NCBI GenBank assembly: GCA_020536535.1
Contig: JAHLWZ010000408.1
Location: forward strand, 8,636 to 41,172
Direction of reading: 5' to 3'
Source: Pelomyxa schiedti
Taxonomy: Eukaryota > Evosea > Pelobiontida > Pelomyxidae
DNA length: 32,537 bases
The notes below the pieces were generated by a model. That model saw only the letters and a list, made by a program, of their open reading frames with translations. It was not told the DNA's origin and did not search any database. Position numbers and translations under genes: made by a program. Position 1 is the first letter of the stretch; each line of letters starts with the position of its first letter. Positions 10,491-20,862 of this stretch are shown piece by piece.

Positions 10491-13400
10491 CTAGACCTTG
10501 CTTATGTTGGTATTGGTATAGTCGTTATCCTCCTCGGCTGGTACAGCAGGGGTGTCAATCACAAAGAGGGTGTGCCCCAGTGCATTCATCAGGGTCCATG
10601 AGGACAGGGCACCGGCGGCCACGACGCTGATGACTAGCGTGATGCACAGCCATATTTGGGCTGATACCTCGTCCACGTGCTCGATTGTGATTCCATCGGC
10701 TGCGCTTACTGATGAGGAAGCCGATGCGGATATTGCGGAATCATTGGCTTGCATTACATAGAGAGCCCAGTCACCTTTTTTGGGTGTTCCGGTTAGGCGT
10801 TATTTGGGATCGGGATTGTTATTTGTCTGTGGTTTGTTTTATGTTTCTTTTGCGTTTGCGCGCGAGGGATTTACTTCGGTTCTTTTCTGTTTTTTTTTTG
10901 TGGTTTGTGTGGAGAGAAAGAAAACCGGCGGCAATTGCAACAGTCTGAACGGAAAACACAAGTGTCCACCAATTGGGCGTGAACGGTGCCTACGTGTGGT
11001 TAACGGAGCGAAAGGAAAGGTAGTTCTTACTCTTATCCAGAGGAGGGTCAGTCTTCCCAGAAGCAGAAGCATGAAGAACGAGAAAAATACACAAAATTTG
11101 AAGAAGGCCTCAGGACCTTCAATCGAGTTATATGCAACACCACCAAGAGCGGCAGGAGCCATCAACAAGAAAATGACAGGGATCAGTGCTCGTGACCCTA
11201 ACCTTGATTGAAGAAGGTTCACCTGCAAAGAGATTTTAAAAACTAGAGAAGCAGATTTGGAATCATACAAAGAAAATAGTACTCAAAACTAGCCAGAAAA
11301 ATACTCCAGCAGAATAAAATAACCATGTTATATGCAGAATATCCACACTACCTCCAGCATAAGCTAACATAAAATTTCCAACTAGAAGAAGGTGTTAATA
11401 ACGTTATTAATCTGGAAATTTAATTATTTAATCTTTAACGGGATTTACCAACAGGGAGAAAGCAGGTTGGGCTACAGTCTGTTAGTTTGGTTCGCGGTGC
11501 GGTGAACCATCTCCCAACAAGGAAAATCGTCAGAGGGAGATGAACGGCGGCTGATATGGTCTAATGAGAAGTAAGTACTTCCAGGAACAGGAGTGTCCCG
11601 TCATTACCCAAAGAACGATGGCGAGATTCCGTAGGTCCGCATTGGAAGAAGCAACTGACAATAAGAGAAGTGTTATGCCAGGAGTAGTGTAGTAGTTTCC
11701 TTTCATATGATGGAAAAGTTCTCCCCAAACAATTCTGGGAAAAAGTTAAATCATTTGATCAAGTCCAAAGAATTGCACTACCTGGGAAATAGAAACACAC
11801 GCAGTGCGAACGTTATCAAAGTTATTAGCAGCACAACAGCTGATGCAATGGCTATGGCATGCGCTATTGCTGCTGGGATATTAGACCACACTTCATGCAT
11901 CTTGAACCAGACAATAGACAAAGCCGCAAATGACATTGGTATACAAAACAGACTTGCAAAGAAGTAGCGAAGCCATCCTCCCAGAGGTACGTTCATGGGC
12001 TGAATCGGCTGGAAGCCAAAACCGGTACCTTTTGAGTATTTTGGAGGCTTGTATCCAGACGGTTTCAGGGCCCACTGCTCCGATTCCACTTGCTCCTATG
12101 CTGAGTCAAGAATAGATTTGTAGTAGAAAGGAAAATACTTTGGTGTCGGTTGTTGCTTCCTCCTGTTTTGTGGTGGGTTCATTCACTGGGGTTTTTTCAG
12201 GAGTTCCACTTATGCGTTTTACGTAGGCAGCAAACTTCTCCCTGCTTGGAGTTCTGCTTATTTCTCTGCGGCGTCCATCATAATCCCAACTTGCGCTTCT
12301 CCAGCTTCTACTTCTGCTCCTTCCATCCCAAGTCCTACTATAAAAGCTAGCCCCATATCTGCTGTCCCAACTACCTCCATATCTACTCCCCCAGGGGCTA
12401 GCCCCATATCTACTGTCCCAACTTACAAAGCTGCCCCGCCTCTGGGGGCTGATACTTTGGAAGCTCCTCCCGCGACTTCTATCTCTCCAAGATCTACTTC
12501 CACTTCCACTTCCACTAACCCAGCTCCTGCTTGGGCTCTTGCTCATAGGGCTTCTACTTCTACTCCCAAGACTCCTGCTTCTGAAACTCCTGCTTCTGAC
12601 ACTCCTACTCTGGACGCTTCTCCCTCTGCTTCCGCTTCTCCAACTCCTTAAACTTGGGCTTCTGCTTACATTACTTCTGCTTCGACCTCGACTTCGACTT
12701 CGAAAGCCAATGCTTCCACTCCCGCCTTTTTTCTGCTGAAATCTTTGTAGGAATCTTGAGTCAGTACTAGTACTTCTTCCCCTGCTTCTACTCCTGCTCA
12801 TTTTTATGTTCCTGCGCCCACTCTTACTTCTACTCCTACTCCTACTCCTACTACTCCTGCTCCTGCTCCTACTGGCACTTCTGCTAATATTTCCTCTGCC
12901 CCTCCTGAGTTTCGTTTTCAGTTTCGAATTGCTGCCTGCATGAACAACCACAGAGGATGTTGAAGAGTCTCTATCATTGGCCCCAGCAGAAGCAGTTGCG
13001 GTAGCGGCCAGAGGAGTAGGTGCCGGAGGAGCATTTCTCTTGGGAAGTGGTAGTGGAATTCCCACAGGTGTTGGCGGTGGCATTTGTTGCCTGGGGGGTA
13101 CCCGCGGAGCCGGTAGTGGTGGTAAATCCAGACCAATAAGGGTAGGTGGTGCCATTTGTTGCCTAGGAGGTATTGGGGGAGCGGGGGTTGAAGGAGGCCT
13201 TACAACTCCAGGTGAGGGTGCTTTAGGGGAAGCAGCGGGGCTGTTTCTGGCAATGGATGGTACTTTAGGGGAGGCAGCAGGAGAGTTTCTAGGAAAGGAA
13301 GGAGCCTTGCCTTGTAGTGCAATTTTCTGCAGTGACGGGGATCGTGACCTAGAACTGGATGGAGAATTTCGGGAACGCCGGCCGGCAACGGGGGATCGAG

Positions 13401-14207
13401 AACGAGACATTGAGCGTGAGTATCTGGACCGGGAGCGGGAATTCGACCCAGATTTGGAACGTGAGGTGGACCTGGGTTGTGGTCTTTCTCTGCCATTGGG
13501 AAACCGCCTAACTGGAGGGCCGGAAAATGACCTTGACCTGGATGATTTTGATCTGGATACAGAGCGGGAGAATCGTCGTTCCGATGGTGACCTTGAGTTG
13601 CGAGGAGATGGAGAGAATCGTCTAGGTGAGCCTCGTGAAGACCGGGTTCTTGATCGGGAACGAGAAAATGGTGACCCTGAACCAGAGTGTGGTAAGTTCC
13701 TTGCAGGGGAATTTCGTCTCTGTAGGAACTGTTACTCCTTGTTTTGGTGTATTGTATTGTATTATTAAATTTATTATTATTAATAACTAGCAGTATATAT
13801 GCGTTAGATATAAGAATATATACCCTGATGGGCGACCGAGAGAAAGAACGCTGGGATTGTGATCTGGACCTCGATATCGATCTAGACCTTGAATTTCGAG
13901 GTCTCTGCTTACCAGAGAAAGAACCAGATGAATATCCACGAGAAGCCGGTGACCGAGAAGTGTAGACAGGCCGTGCTAATGAATTTGATCGCGAATATGA
14001 TCGGGAACGAGACTGAGAGCGTGATTGTGACCCCCTCGGGCGCGGGGGGTGTGAGGCTCTAGAAATAGGCCTGGATCTGGAACCTGAGCCCGATGTCGAA
14101 CCTGAGCCTGAGAAAGAGCGCGACGGTGGTGATCGAGAGAGTGACCTCGAACTGGAACGAGGTCTATGTGGTTGTGTGGCTACAAATTTAACTGGTGGTT
14201 GCTTTTT
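10491..14207 (-). CDS. RS-rich protein fused to a SLAC1/TehA-type anion channel
   Basis: Eight exons join in phase: 14207-13824, 13728-12139, 12095-11782, 11734-11608, 11560-11449, 11381-11269, 11222-10994 and 10774-10491. The first two encode about 658 residues dominated by SR/RS repeats, with a Pro-rich stretch (PPRQQMAPPTLIG) and Tyr/Gly/Trp repeats (WDSRYGAS). The last six encode about 392 residues with some ten hydrophobic segments and TDT-family motifs: WLRYFFASLFCIPMSFAALS, FHHMKGNYYTTPGITLLLL, VVGNFMLAYAGGSVDI, SAGVFFWLVLSTIFF, LIPVIFLLMAPAALGGVAY and a final helix at WLCITLVISVVAAGALSS. Most introns are 43-67 nt; the last, about 219 nt, is less certain. The 43-nt intron 12138-12096 links the RS and channel parts. 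The frame of exon 12095 has TAG just before it, so otherwise the channel would have to start at the ATG at 11996. The gene's own start codon is not resolved; ATG at 14328 next to a GT is one candidate. Confidence 0.75.
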
Positions 14208-15057
14208 CTGCAAGCAACATATAATTAACGAAAGTAAGCGAAATAAGGTGCGAGGGAACCCATAGAAAAAAAGGGAGGAAAAAAGGAAAAAAACGGTTGA
14301 GGTTTTTTTTAAAAAAAAAACGCACCATGTATGGAACAAACAAATAGCCAGTACAAACAAAAATGAAGGAATGCCTCACAGCACTACCTCTAGGAAAGTT
14401 TTTGATTATTACGTTTCGGTCAAATTTCCCTGTGTCAGTTTTTTGGGTACTTCGTCTTAGAAGAAATCTGGTACTTGATTTTTTAGGAAAGGAAATTCCC
14501 TTGCGATCTGATCTGGTGGGCCTTAGCCAGAGTACAAACCACTCATCTGAACTACACGCACAGGTCACTCAGTAACGTGCAAGTTAGTTCTTTTTGGTGT
14601 TACTAGACATAAGTGGTTGAATAAAACAAAAACCCGAGACAGCATTCCAGGAAAAAAAGAGGGAGATGATTTTGAGCTGCGCAGCCCCGGGCAAGGACCA
14701 TGTCACTCATAAATTATGCTGGTTGGACATCAAGCGCCGGTGCCCAAAGCAACCGGGTGACACTTTGGAGTAGTCCTGCCGGGGAAATAGTGCCCAAAGT
14801 CTCAGATGTACCACCTGAGACACTAGGCAAAATTCGATGAAAGAAGTCTTCTCTTGAAAGCAAATGTTGTGTTCCCAACTTCCTCTTCTGTCAGTTTGCA
14901 TTTGCAATTACCGTTGGTTTTCGAAGTAGCACATCTCTTTCGCATCTCCCTCGAAGGTTGACCCTCGCACTGTTCTAATACTTGCCAACGCCCCTCCTGA
15001 AACTTAATTGTGGGAGTCCCTAATTCCCAGAACAAGTTGTTTTGTTACCCCTGGGGT
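14208..15057. other. 850 bp without a confident gene
   Basis: This lies between the RS/channel gene and the first sulfotransferase gene, both on the minus strand. It should hold the missing 5' exon and promoter of the RS/channel gene. Minus-strand frames at 14823-15035 and 14188-14568 are open but unrecognised. There are A/T homopolymers near 14300-14320. Nothing else is supported. Confidence 0.35.
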
Positions 15058-15161
15058 TCAGGCGAAACCAGCCCAATGTCTGTAGTCGCTGAGTGTGTCT
15101 TCTATTATTGCGTTCGTGAGGCCGTACATCTCTGGTGTGTATCTAATAGCAACATGTAAGG
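15058..15161 (-). pseudogene. Out-of-frame last exon of sulfotransferase copy 1
   Basis: This encodes ALHVAIRYTPEMYGLTNAI..., the counterpart of the last exon of copy 2 (LPLSYSPERYGLTKELIH). After the expected 30-nt intron only 20 nt precede the conserved Tyr codon, where copy 2 has 22. Normal splicing would therefore stop after a few codons. Sequencing error is an alternative. Confidence 0.6.
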
Positions 15162-15187
15162 CTTGTGTGTTTGCATTGTGGGTGACG

Positions 15188-18055
15188 TTACTTTGCCCGC
15201 CCGTGTTTTCCTTGGGGGTTGTCGTCCAAGTATTGTGCTGTTGCTTCTCTTGCGTCATCACTGTTGGTGTTGTTTTAATATGATGGAATTTGTGGCTTAG
15301 CATACTTGAATGGAATATTGAAGTGCTCATAAACCTTTTCAAGCTCACCCACAGGGTCCTTTATGAACTGTAAAATGGCGTTAATTTCTAAATAATTATT
15401 TACATTATATTTTATACAACTAACCACTTACAGTTGTGTACTTGAGATTGTAGTATTTGGATGAATCCGTTTTAGCTTGCCATTGCATGGCTCTCTCCCA
15501 GGACAGCTTACACATCCATAGATTTATCCTACGAGAGGGTAAGGAGTTAATATCGTTGTTTTTAAATGGCTATGACAATTCTCACCTCCCCAACATCCCC
15601 AGATCAAAGCACTGTTCTCTGAACATTGTTCTTGTCCAGGTCTCCAGTAGCCGGCACCACGAGGGAACACATTCGACAGGATCCCTGTGAAGAAATACAA
15701 CTCCAAATGAAGGTTGGAATTCTTCCGCAAAACTTGATATAAACAGTGAGAGGGGAACAACTCTGATCTCAAAGTACGCACCTATCCAAAAAGAGCATGT
15801 GGATGGGTGACTTCAGAACCCAATGTGTGACAGGCCATGTCGTTCCCTTAAAAAAAGTGAGTTCATAGTACCAGTTAATTCAAAAGGCGAACCTGATTAA
15901 GCATTTGCAGAAACATTCGGATGAATTTATAGACATATTGTTTGTTGGTGGGATTGACGACCCAATCTGTGTATTCTGGCCCACTTGCTCCAAAATACAA
16001 AACATGAAGACAAAGGTAAAATAATAGTACAACTTCCTCCTCTATGTACATTGAGATGGCACGAATTGAACAAACTACATACCTGCTTCACCAGGTTCAA
16101 TCAAGTGTGATTCGGCAACGTTCCTCCAAAAACCTGGGAAAAGTAGTTCCATCAAGTCGAACTTTGCCTGAACCTGATTTATTTCAGTAGGAGAAACCAG
16201 TGAGAATTACACGGACATCTGCTATTCTGCTATCGGTAGAAAGCTCTTCCTTTCTCTTAACGTAGGCCGTTGGATCAGCAAAATCTGTGAAGGACATGAG
16301 ACTTCACTTCCCTCCAAATCAAGTGAACCTATAATCTCAAATAGGCGTAAAGAACGAGTCTTTGGCTGTGCTGCCATCATTCTACGTGGCATAACATGAA
16401 AAAACGGGGAAAAAAGTATCGTGTACCTGTGCATCAATGTTGTGCCACTTCGGAAATAGCCGGCAATAAGAATGACTTTATTGACTCGGGATTCCGGCTG
16501 CGAAATGATTGGATGCTCCATAATGTGCTTAACTATCTGCCGAGTGATTAGCAATTGAAAATTGGAACTTAATAATACCTTTCTCCTTCCTTCGAGTATT
16601 CCTGTCTGCCACATATTGAACCAAAATTTCCCTGCGAATTTTGTTAGACTGTACCTCAAGTTTTAGTATCTCACTTCTACTTTATTCACTACCGATAAAA
16701 TACCTGCAGGATTCATGGCGGCAGGGTTCATGTGACTGTAATATGTCTCTACACCGGTGAGGAAATCCTCCTTTGGGCCAAATATATCTTCAAAGCCCGC
16801 GAAGTTGCAGGAGTCCCTTGCGAGCCTCCGCAGCCTGTCCAGGTGCAATGTTGTCCATGAAAAATTTGTCCAGGTGATCCAATCCCCTACACAGTTCATT
16901 CCCCATGACAACCTTGTACAAATTACTAAATCATGTGTGATTCTGTAGAATACACAAGCAAACTCTCTGCGAGCACGAGCGCGAATGCCAAGACTGGGAG
17001 ACTGACCTGCTGAGTCAGCACTCGGACCTGACATCTTAGGAAATCAAGTTCGCGGAAATCTACCTGATCGTTCACCTCGATTTCAAGTCGTTTTCGAGTC
17101 TTTATAAGCCCGACACTCCGACCTTAGAATCACGACCCAAACCTCATAAATCAAAACAAACAGCAAACAGAACAAATAATAGAATCTCTTCCATGATCTT
17201 GTGCTTGTTCTCTGCTTTCTCATCACACACTGAACTACACATCCCCACAGAAGCACACATTTTGGTGGAGGCTTTGCGGTGTTGATTCTCGAGCACTACA
17301 ACAACAGCAACCACGAATACATGCACTACAACGACGAGATTCATGCACAACAAGCACTAGTACCTCACTGAGGATCCAGACCCTCGAGCTGAACTCTGAG
17401 CTCCACAGCACGTCATTCAAGCACAACACACTCTTGTNNNNNNNNNNNNNNNNNNNNNNNNNNNNNNNNNNNNNNNNNNNNNNNNNNNNNNNNNNNNNNN
17501 NNNNNNNNNNNNNNNNNNNNNNNNNNNNNNNNNNNNNAATCAAGTTCGCGGAAATCTACCTGATCGTTCACCTCGATTTCAAGTCGTTTTCGAGTCTTTA
17601 TAAGCCCGACACTCCGACCTTAGAATCACGACCCAAACCTCATAAATCAAAACAAACAACAAACAGAACAAATAATAGAATCTCTTCCATGATCTTGTGC
17701 TTGTTCTCTGCTTTCTCATCACACACTGAACTACACATCCCCACAGAAGCACACAATCAACAATAGATGCAGATACTATCAAACAAAAACGCAGCAAATA
17801 ATACCAAGATGTAGGAATTGGGTCGGCGCCAATCATTGGACCCAAATGAGCAACGTGAGTTGCTGATGTTGCGTTCCTGACAGCTACAGACACCTTGTTA
17901 TTGTACTCCGCATCGCTATCACTCTCAAAACTCCCTGTTTGCGTTGCTGATATATTTACAGGCTCTGATAGTGATGTTGTTGACTTGAAATCAGAAACGG
18001 CACATGACATGCACACTCCCACTGAAGCAGTACTCTGGTAATTTACAGTATGCAT
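15188..18055 (-). CDS. Sulfotransferase family protein, copy 1 (truncated C-terminus, gap in intron 1)
   Basis: Thirteen in-phase exons give about 477 residues: 18055-17805, 16912-16704, 16631-16579, 16536-16427, 16381-16329, 16284-16211, 16173-16083, 16041-15893, 15846-15782, 15732-15586, 15528-15432, 15367-15306 and 15260-15188. The PAPS 5'-phosphosulfate loop is VILIAGYFRSGTTLMHR. The 3'-phosphate motif is VVFLHRDPVECVPSWCRLLE. FADPTAYVKR, VTHWVLKSPIHMLFLD and a C-terminal YLDDNPQGKHGRAK also fit the family. The enzyme would move sulfate from PAPS to an unknown acceptor; no signal peptide is obvious. The last conserved helix (YGLTNAIIEDTLSDY, 15058-15161) is still readable, but it is 2 nt out of frame compared with copy 2. 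Intron 1 contains the assembly gap, so exon 1 may not truly belong to the other exons. Confidence 0.82.
17042..17259 (+). repeat. 218-bp direct repeat, copy 1 (left of gap)
   Basis: Identical to 17538-17755 except for one base (G at 17163, A at 17659). The second copy begins exactly at the edge of the N run. It lies in intron 1 of sulfotransferase copy 1. Confidence 0.95.
17438..17537. other. Assembly gap of 100 N
   Basis: Exactly 100 N, the usual placeholder for a scaffold gap of unknown size. It sits between a unique 178-bp segment (17260-17437) and the second copy of the 218-bp repeat. Confidence 0.98.
17538..17755 (+). repeat. 218-bp direct repeat, copy 2 (right of gap)
   Basis: Second copy of 17042-17259, abutting the N run. 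Sequence on the far side of each copy differs. This suggests either two alleles or overlapping contig ends placed side by side, or a real tandem duplication. Confidence 0.95.
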
Positions 18056-18309
18056 CGCTTACTGTTGTTTTGTGCTTTGTGTTTGTTTGGTGTTGTTTTC
18101 TTTATGATAGTAGTCTTACAAAAAACCAACGGGGTTTTTCGTCTTGTACCTATCGGCGAAATTGAAAACATGCAACGAAATGTGACAGAAAACAAAATGT
18201 AAGATTTGTACTTGACTTCGCAAAAAAGTTGGGCTTACCAGCCCAGATAATTAAATGTTACACCACACATGTGTGTAGTGAAGCTGTCTGTTTTATGGTA
18301 ACGGGACGC
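18056..18309. promoter_or_regulatory. Spacer between the two sulfotransferase genes
   Basis: A 254-bp AT-rich spacer between the stop of copy 2 and the ATG of copy 1, both on the minus strand. It must contain the terminator of copy 2 and the promoter of copy 1. I see no distinct motif. Confidence 0.4.
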
Positions 18310-20521
18310 CTATGGAAATTGGGCCGACCATTCCATGTAGTCAGAGAGAACACTGTGGATGAGCTCTTTAGTTAGGCCGTATCTCTCTGGTGAGTAACTG
18401 AGTGGTAATTTAGTGATTCTGTGTGTGGTAGGAAATAGAAAGAATTACTTGGCTCTTCCGTGTTTTCCTTGTTGGTTATTGTTGAGGTAGTCGATAGCTG
18501 CGGCTCTCGCTTCTCCACTGTGAAAGAAGAGAAGTGAGAGAACATATTAGTAAAAAGTACTCACTCCATGGGGATGTGGAAGTGGTTGTATATTTTCTCA
18601 AGTTCTCCCACTGGGTCTTTGGTAAACTGGAAAATGTTAATAGTCAAAGGAAACGTAGTAAGGGGAGTCTCACAGTACGGTACTGAAGGTTGTAGTACAT
18701 TGATGGGTCAGTCTTTCTCTGCCAGGCCATCACTCGGTCCCATGACAACTTGCACATCCATAAATTCAATCTTTGTAGTAAGTTTGTATTAGAAGGAGAG
18801 GCAATAGATAACTACCTGCCCAATAGGCCAAGGTCAAAGAACTTATCTTGGAAGAAGACACTAGTCCAAGTCTCCATTAGCCGGCAAAATGATGGAACTC
18901 CATCTACTGGATCGCGGTGGAGAAAAACAACTCCGAACGATGGAGAGAACTCCTCAGTAAAACTAGTGAAGGCGTTACTTAATGCTGCCACGAAAAGGAT
19001 ACCTATCCAGATAGAGCATGTGAAGAGGAGATTTAATAACCCAATGCGTGACTGGCCATGTTGTTCCCTGTGGGAAGTTAGTCTGTGGATTAGAAGTGTT
19101 TTATCTCCTGACCTGATTGAGCATTTGCATGAACATGCGAAGGAACCGATAAATGAAGTTCTTGTTTGGGTTTGCAATCCAATCCGAGTATGGATGTCCA
19201 CTCACACCAAATGAAAGGACGTGAACAGAAGTGTACATAAATAGAACGACTTCTTCATCTACGAGAGGCAATTAACTATTTTTGAGACCCAACAAGTGAA
19301 CCTGGCTCAGATGGGTCTGTGAGATGCGATTCAGCTACTCTTTTCCAGAACCCTGGATAAAGCTTCTCGAATTGGTCAAACTGAGCTCTACACTAGGTTT
19401 CCGTAAGTATAAGTTAGCTTTTTGTCTTGTAGGTGGTACCTGGGCAATGCGTGTATCAGTGGTGAGTTGTTCCCGGTTAGTGACATAGTGTGTAGGATCA
19501 GCAAAATCTTTACAGGGTCAGTGGCGAAGGCAAAGCAGAGGTAATTGTACCTATCATCTCAAATACATGCAAAGACCGCGTTGCAGGTTGCGCAGCCATC
19601 ATTCTGTGGAGTTTTTGAATAGAGTATAAAACTGTAAGAAAAAAACCTGTGCATTAGAGTAGTTCCGCTCCTAAAATAACCAGCTATCATAATAACTTTG
19701 TTGACACGTGATGATGGTTGGTATACATCCGGATTGTCCAGGATATACCTCACAATCTTTTTTTGGTTAGAATCCCGGGTCGGACTTGGTGGGGGTACCT
19801 TCTTTCTTCCTTCAAGGACTCCACTTTGCCAGGTATTGAACCAAAAAATACCTGGGATTCACGTGAGGTTCAAAACCGAGTAAGATAGGCTCGTTTTACA
19901 GATTATTTATTTCGTTTCGGTTACCTGTAGGTGTCATTTTTTCTGGGGACAGGTTACAGTAGTACGCATCAACGCCACGAAGGTACTCGTCGGGTGTGCC
20001 AAAGACATCCTCGTAGCCTGGCATCTCGCAAGTCTCCCTAGCTGTTCGCCTGAGCTGTTCCACTTGCAACGCTGTCCAAGAAAAGTTTGTCCACGGCAGC
20101 AATGCACCAACTTTATCCATGCCCCATGCAATCCTAATATATATTAACCATCGTTTTCATGGGCTATATAAACACAATGATAAATTTTTTGTTTTGTGGG
20201 ATTAACGGGAGGTTGAGAATTTAATGCAATTTAATACCAAGAGAGGGGACTGGCAGGAGCACCCAAGTGTGGACCCAAATGAGCCAGGTCTGCTGCACAA
20301 GTGGCACCCCTGATGGCCTCACTCAACCACCCTATGTCCTCCCCATTATCACTACTCCCACTATTACTGTTGGCTCTTGGAACATTGGTACAAGTTGTAG
20401 TTGTTGCTGATGGAATTGCTGCAGCGGTTGCAGTTGCAGTTTCAAGTGACGCAATCGCATTGGGGGCTGGTGATTGAGCCACTGCCGATGTGGCGGAAGT
20501 AAGTTGTGGGTCGGTAGCCAT
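18310..20521 (-). CDS. Sulfotransferase family protein, copy 2 (intact)
   Basis: Fourteen in-phase exons give 520 residues: 20521-20238, 20133-19925, 19851-19799, 19756-19647, 19603-19551, 19507-19440, 19392-19302, 19258-19113, 19067-19003, 18962-18816, 18770-18674, 18626-18565, 18517-18449 and 18418-18310. Boundaries match copy 1, and seven internal exons have identical lengths (209, 53, 110, 53, 91, 65 and 147 nt among others). The PAPS loop is VIMIAGYFRSGTTLMHR and the 3' motif is VVFLHRDPVDGVPSFCRLME. The C-terminus is SYSPERYGLTKELIHSVLSD. A Ser/Thr/Ala-rich N-terminus precedes the shared AHLGP-IGA/LGAP...W segment. ATG at 20521 was chosen because the upstream frame opens only with GTG. 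The intron at 18448-18419 is only 30 nt. The acceptor substrate is unknown. Confidence 0.88.
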
Positions 20522-20862
20522 TGTGCTTCTTGGTCTTTTTAGTCCGATTCGAGGCGAACGAAAACCTGAAACATCAAACACAGATCAGATCGCGATACAT
20601 CTCGCTCCTGAATGAGAAGAAAACTCGGAGTCCCGCGGTACAGCCGAGACACGCATTGTTCCCCAAGTGACTTCTCTCTCCCTGAGTGATGGAAAAAGTC
20701 AGCAGAATCTGATGCGTTGAAAAAAGTTTTAATTTCGGCATAGGTGGCGGCGTGCGATACCTGCGGTGTTTATATTTTGAAGCAAAAACCGGAAAAGCTT
20801 TGGGTGTTTTGTTGTTGGCTATTCTGTGGATTTGCATTTGAAACCGAAATTGCAATTGCGCG
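20522..20862. promoter_or_regulatory. Divergent promoter, sulfotransferase 2 / PRP38A
   Basis: A 341-bp interval between two outward-facing start codons. It must serve both genes or hold both leaders. No TATA-like element stands out, and no further ORF is supported. Confidence 0.45.

Noticed and set aside
10491-10754. Stand-alone 87-residue single-pass membrane protein
   Set aside because: Its reading frame extends upstream (DWALYVMQ...) and it fits as the last membrane helix of the TDT channel.
12106-13410. RS-rich ORF as a complete stand-alone gene starting at MSRSRSP
   Set aside because: RS coding continues upstream through 13728 and, across a phased intron, to 14207, so that Met is internal.
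16663-17034. ORF starting MSGPSADSAG as the N-terminus of sulfotransferase copy 1
   Set aside because: Only the part from 16912 is homologous to copy 2. The segment before it is intronic, and an AG at 16913-16914 gives the phase that matches exon 1 at 18055-17805.
17042-17755. 218-bp direct repeats as LTRs of a retroelement
   Set aside because: There is no TG...CA ends, primer-binding site or target duplication, and the second copy abuts an assembly gap.
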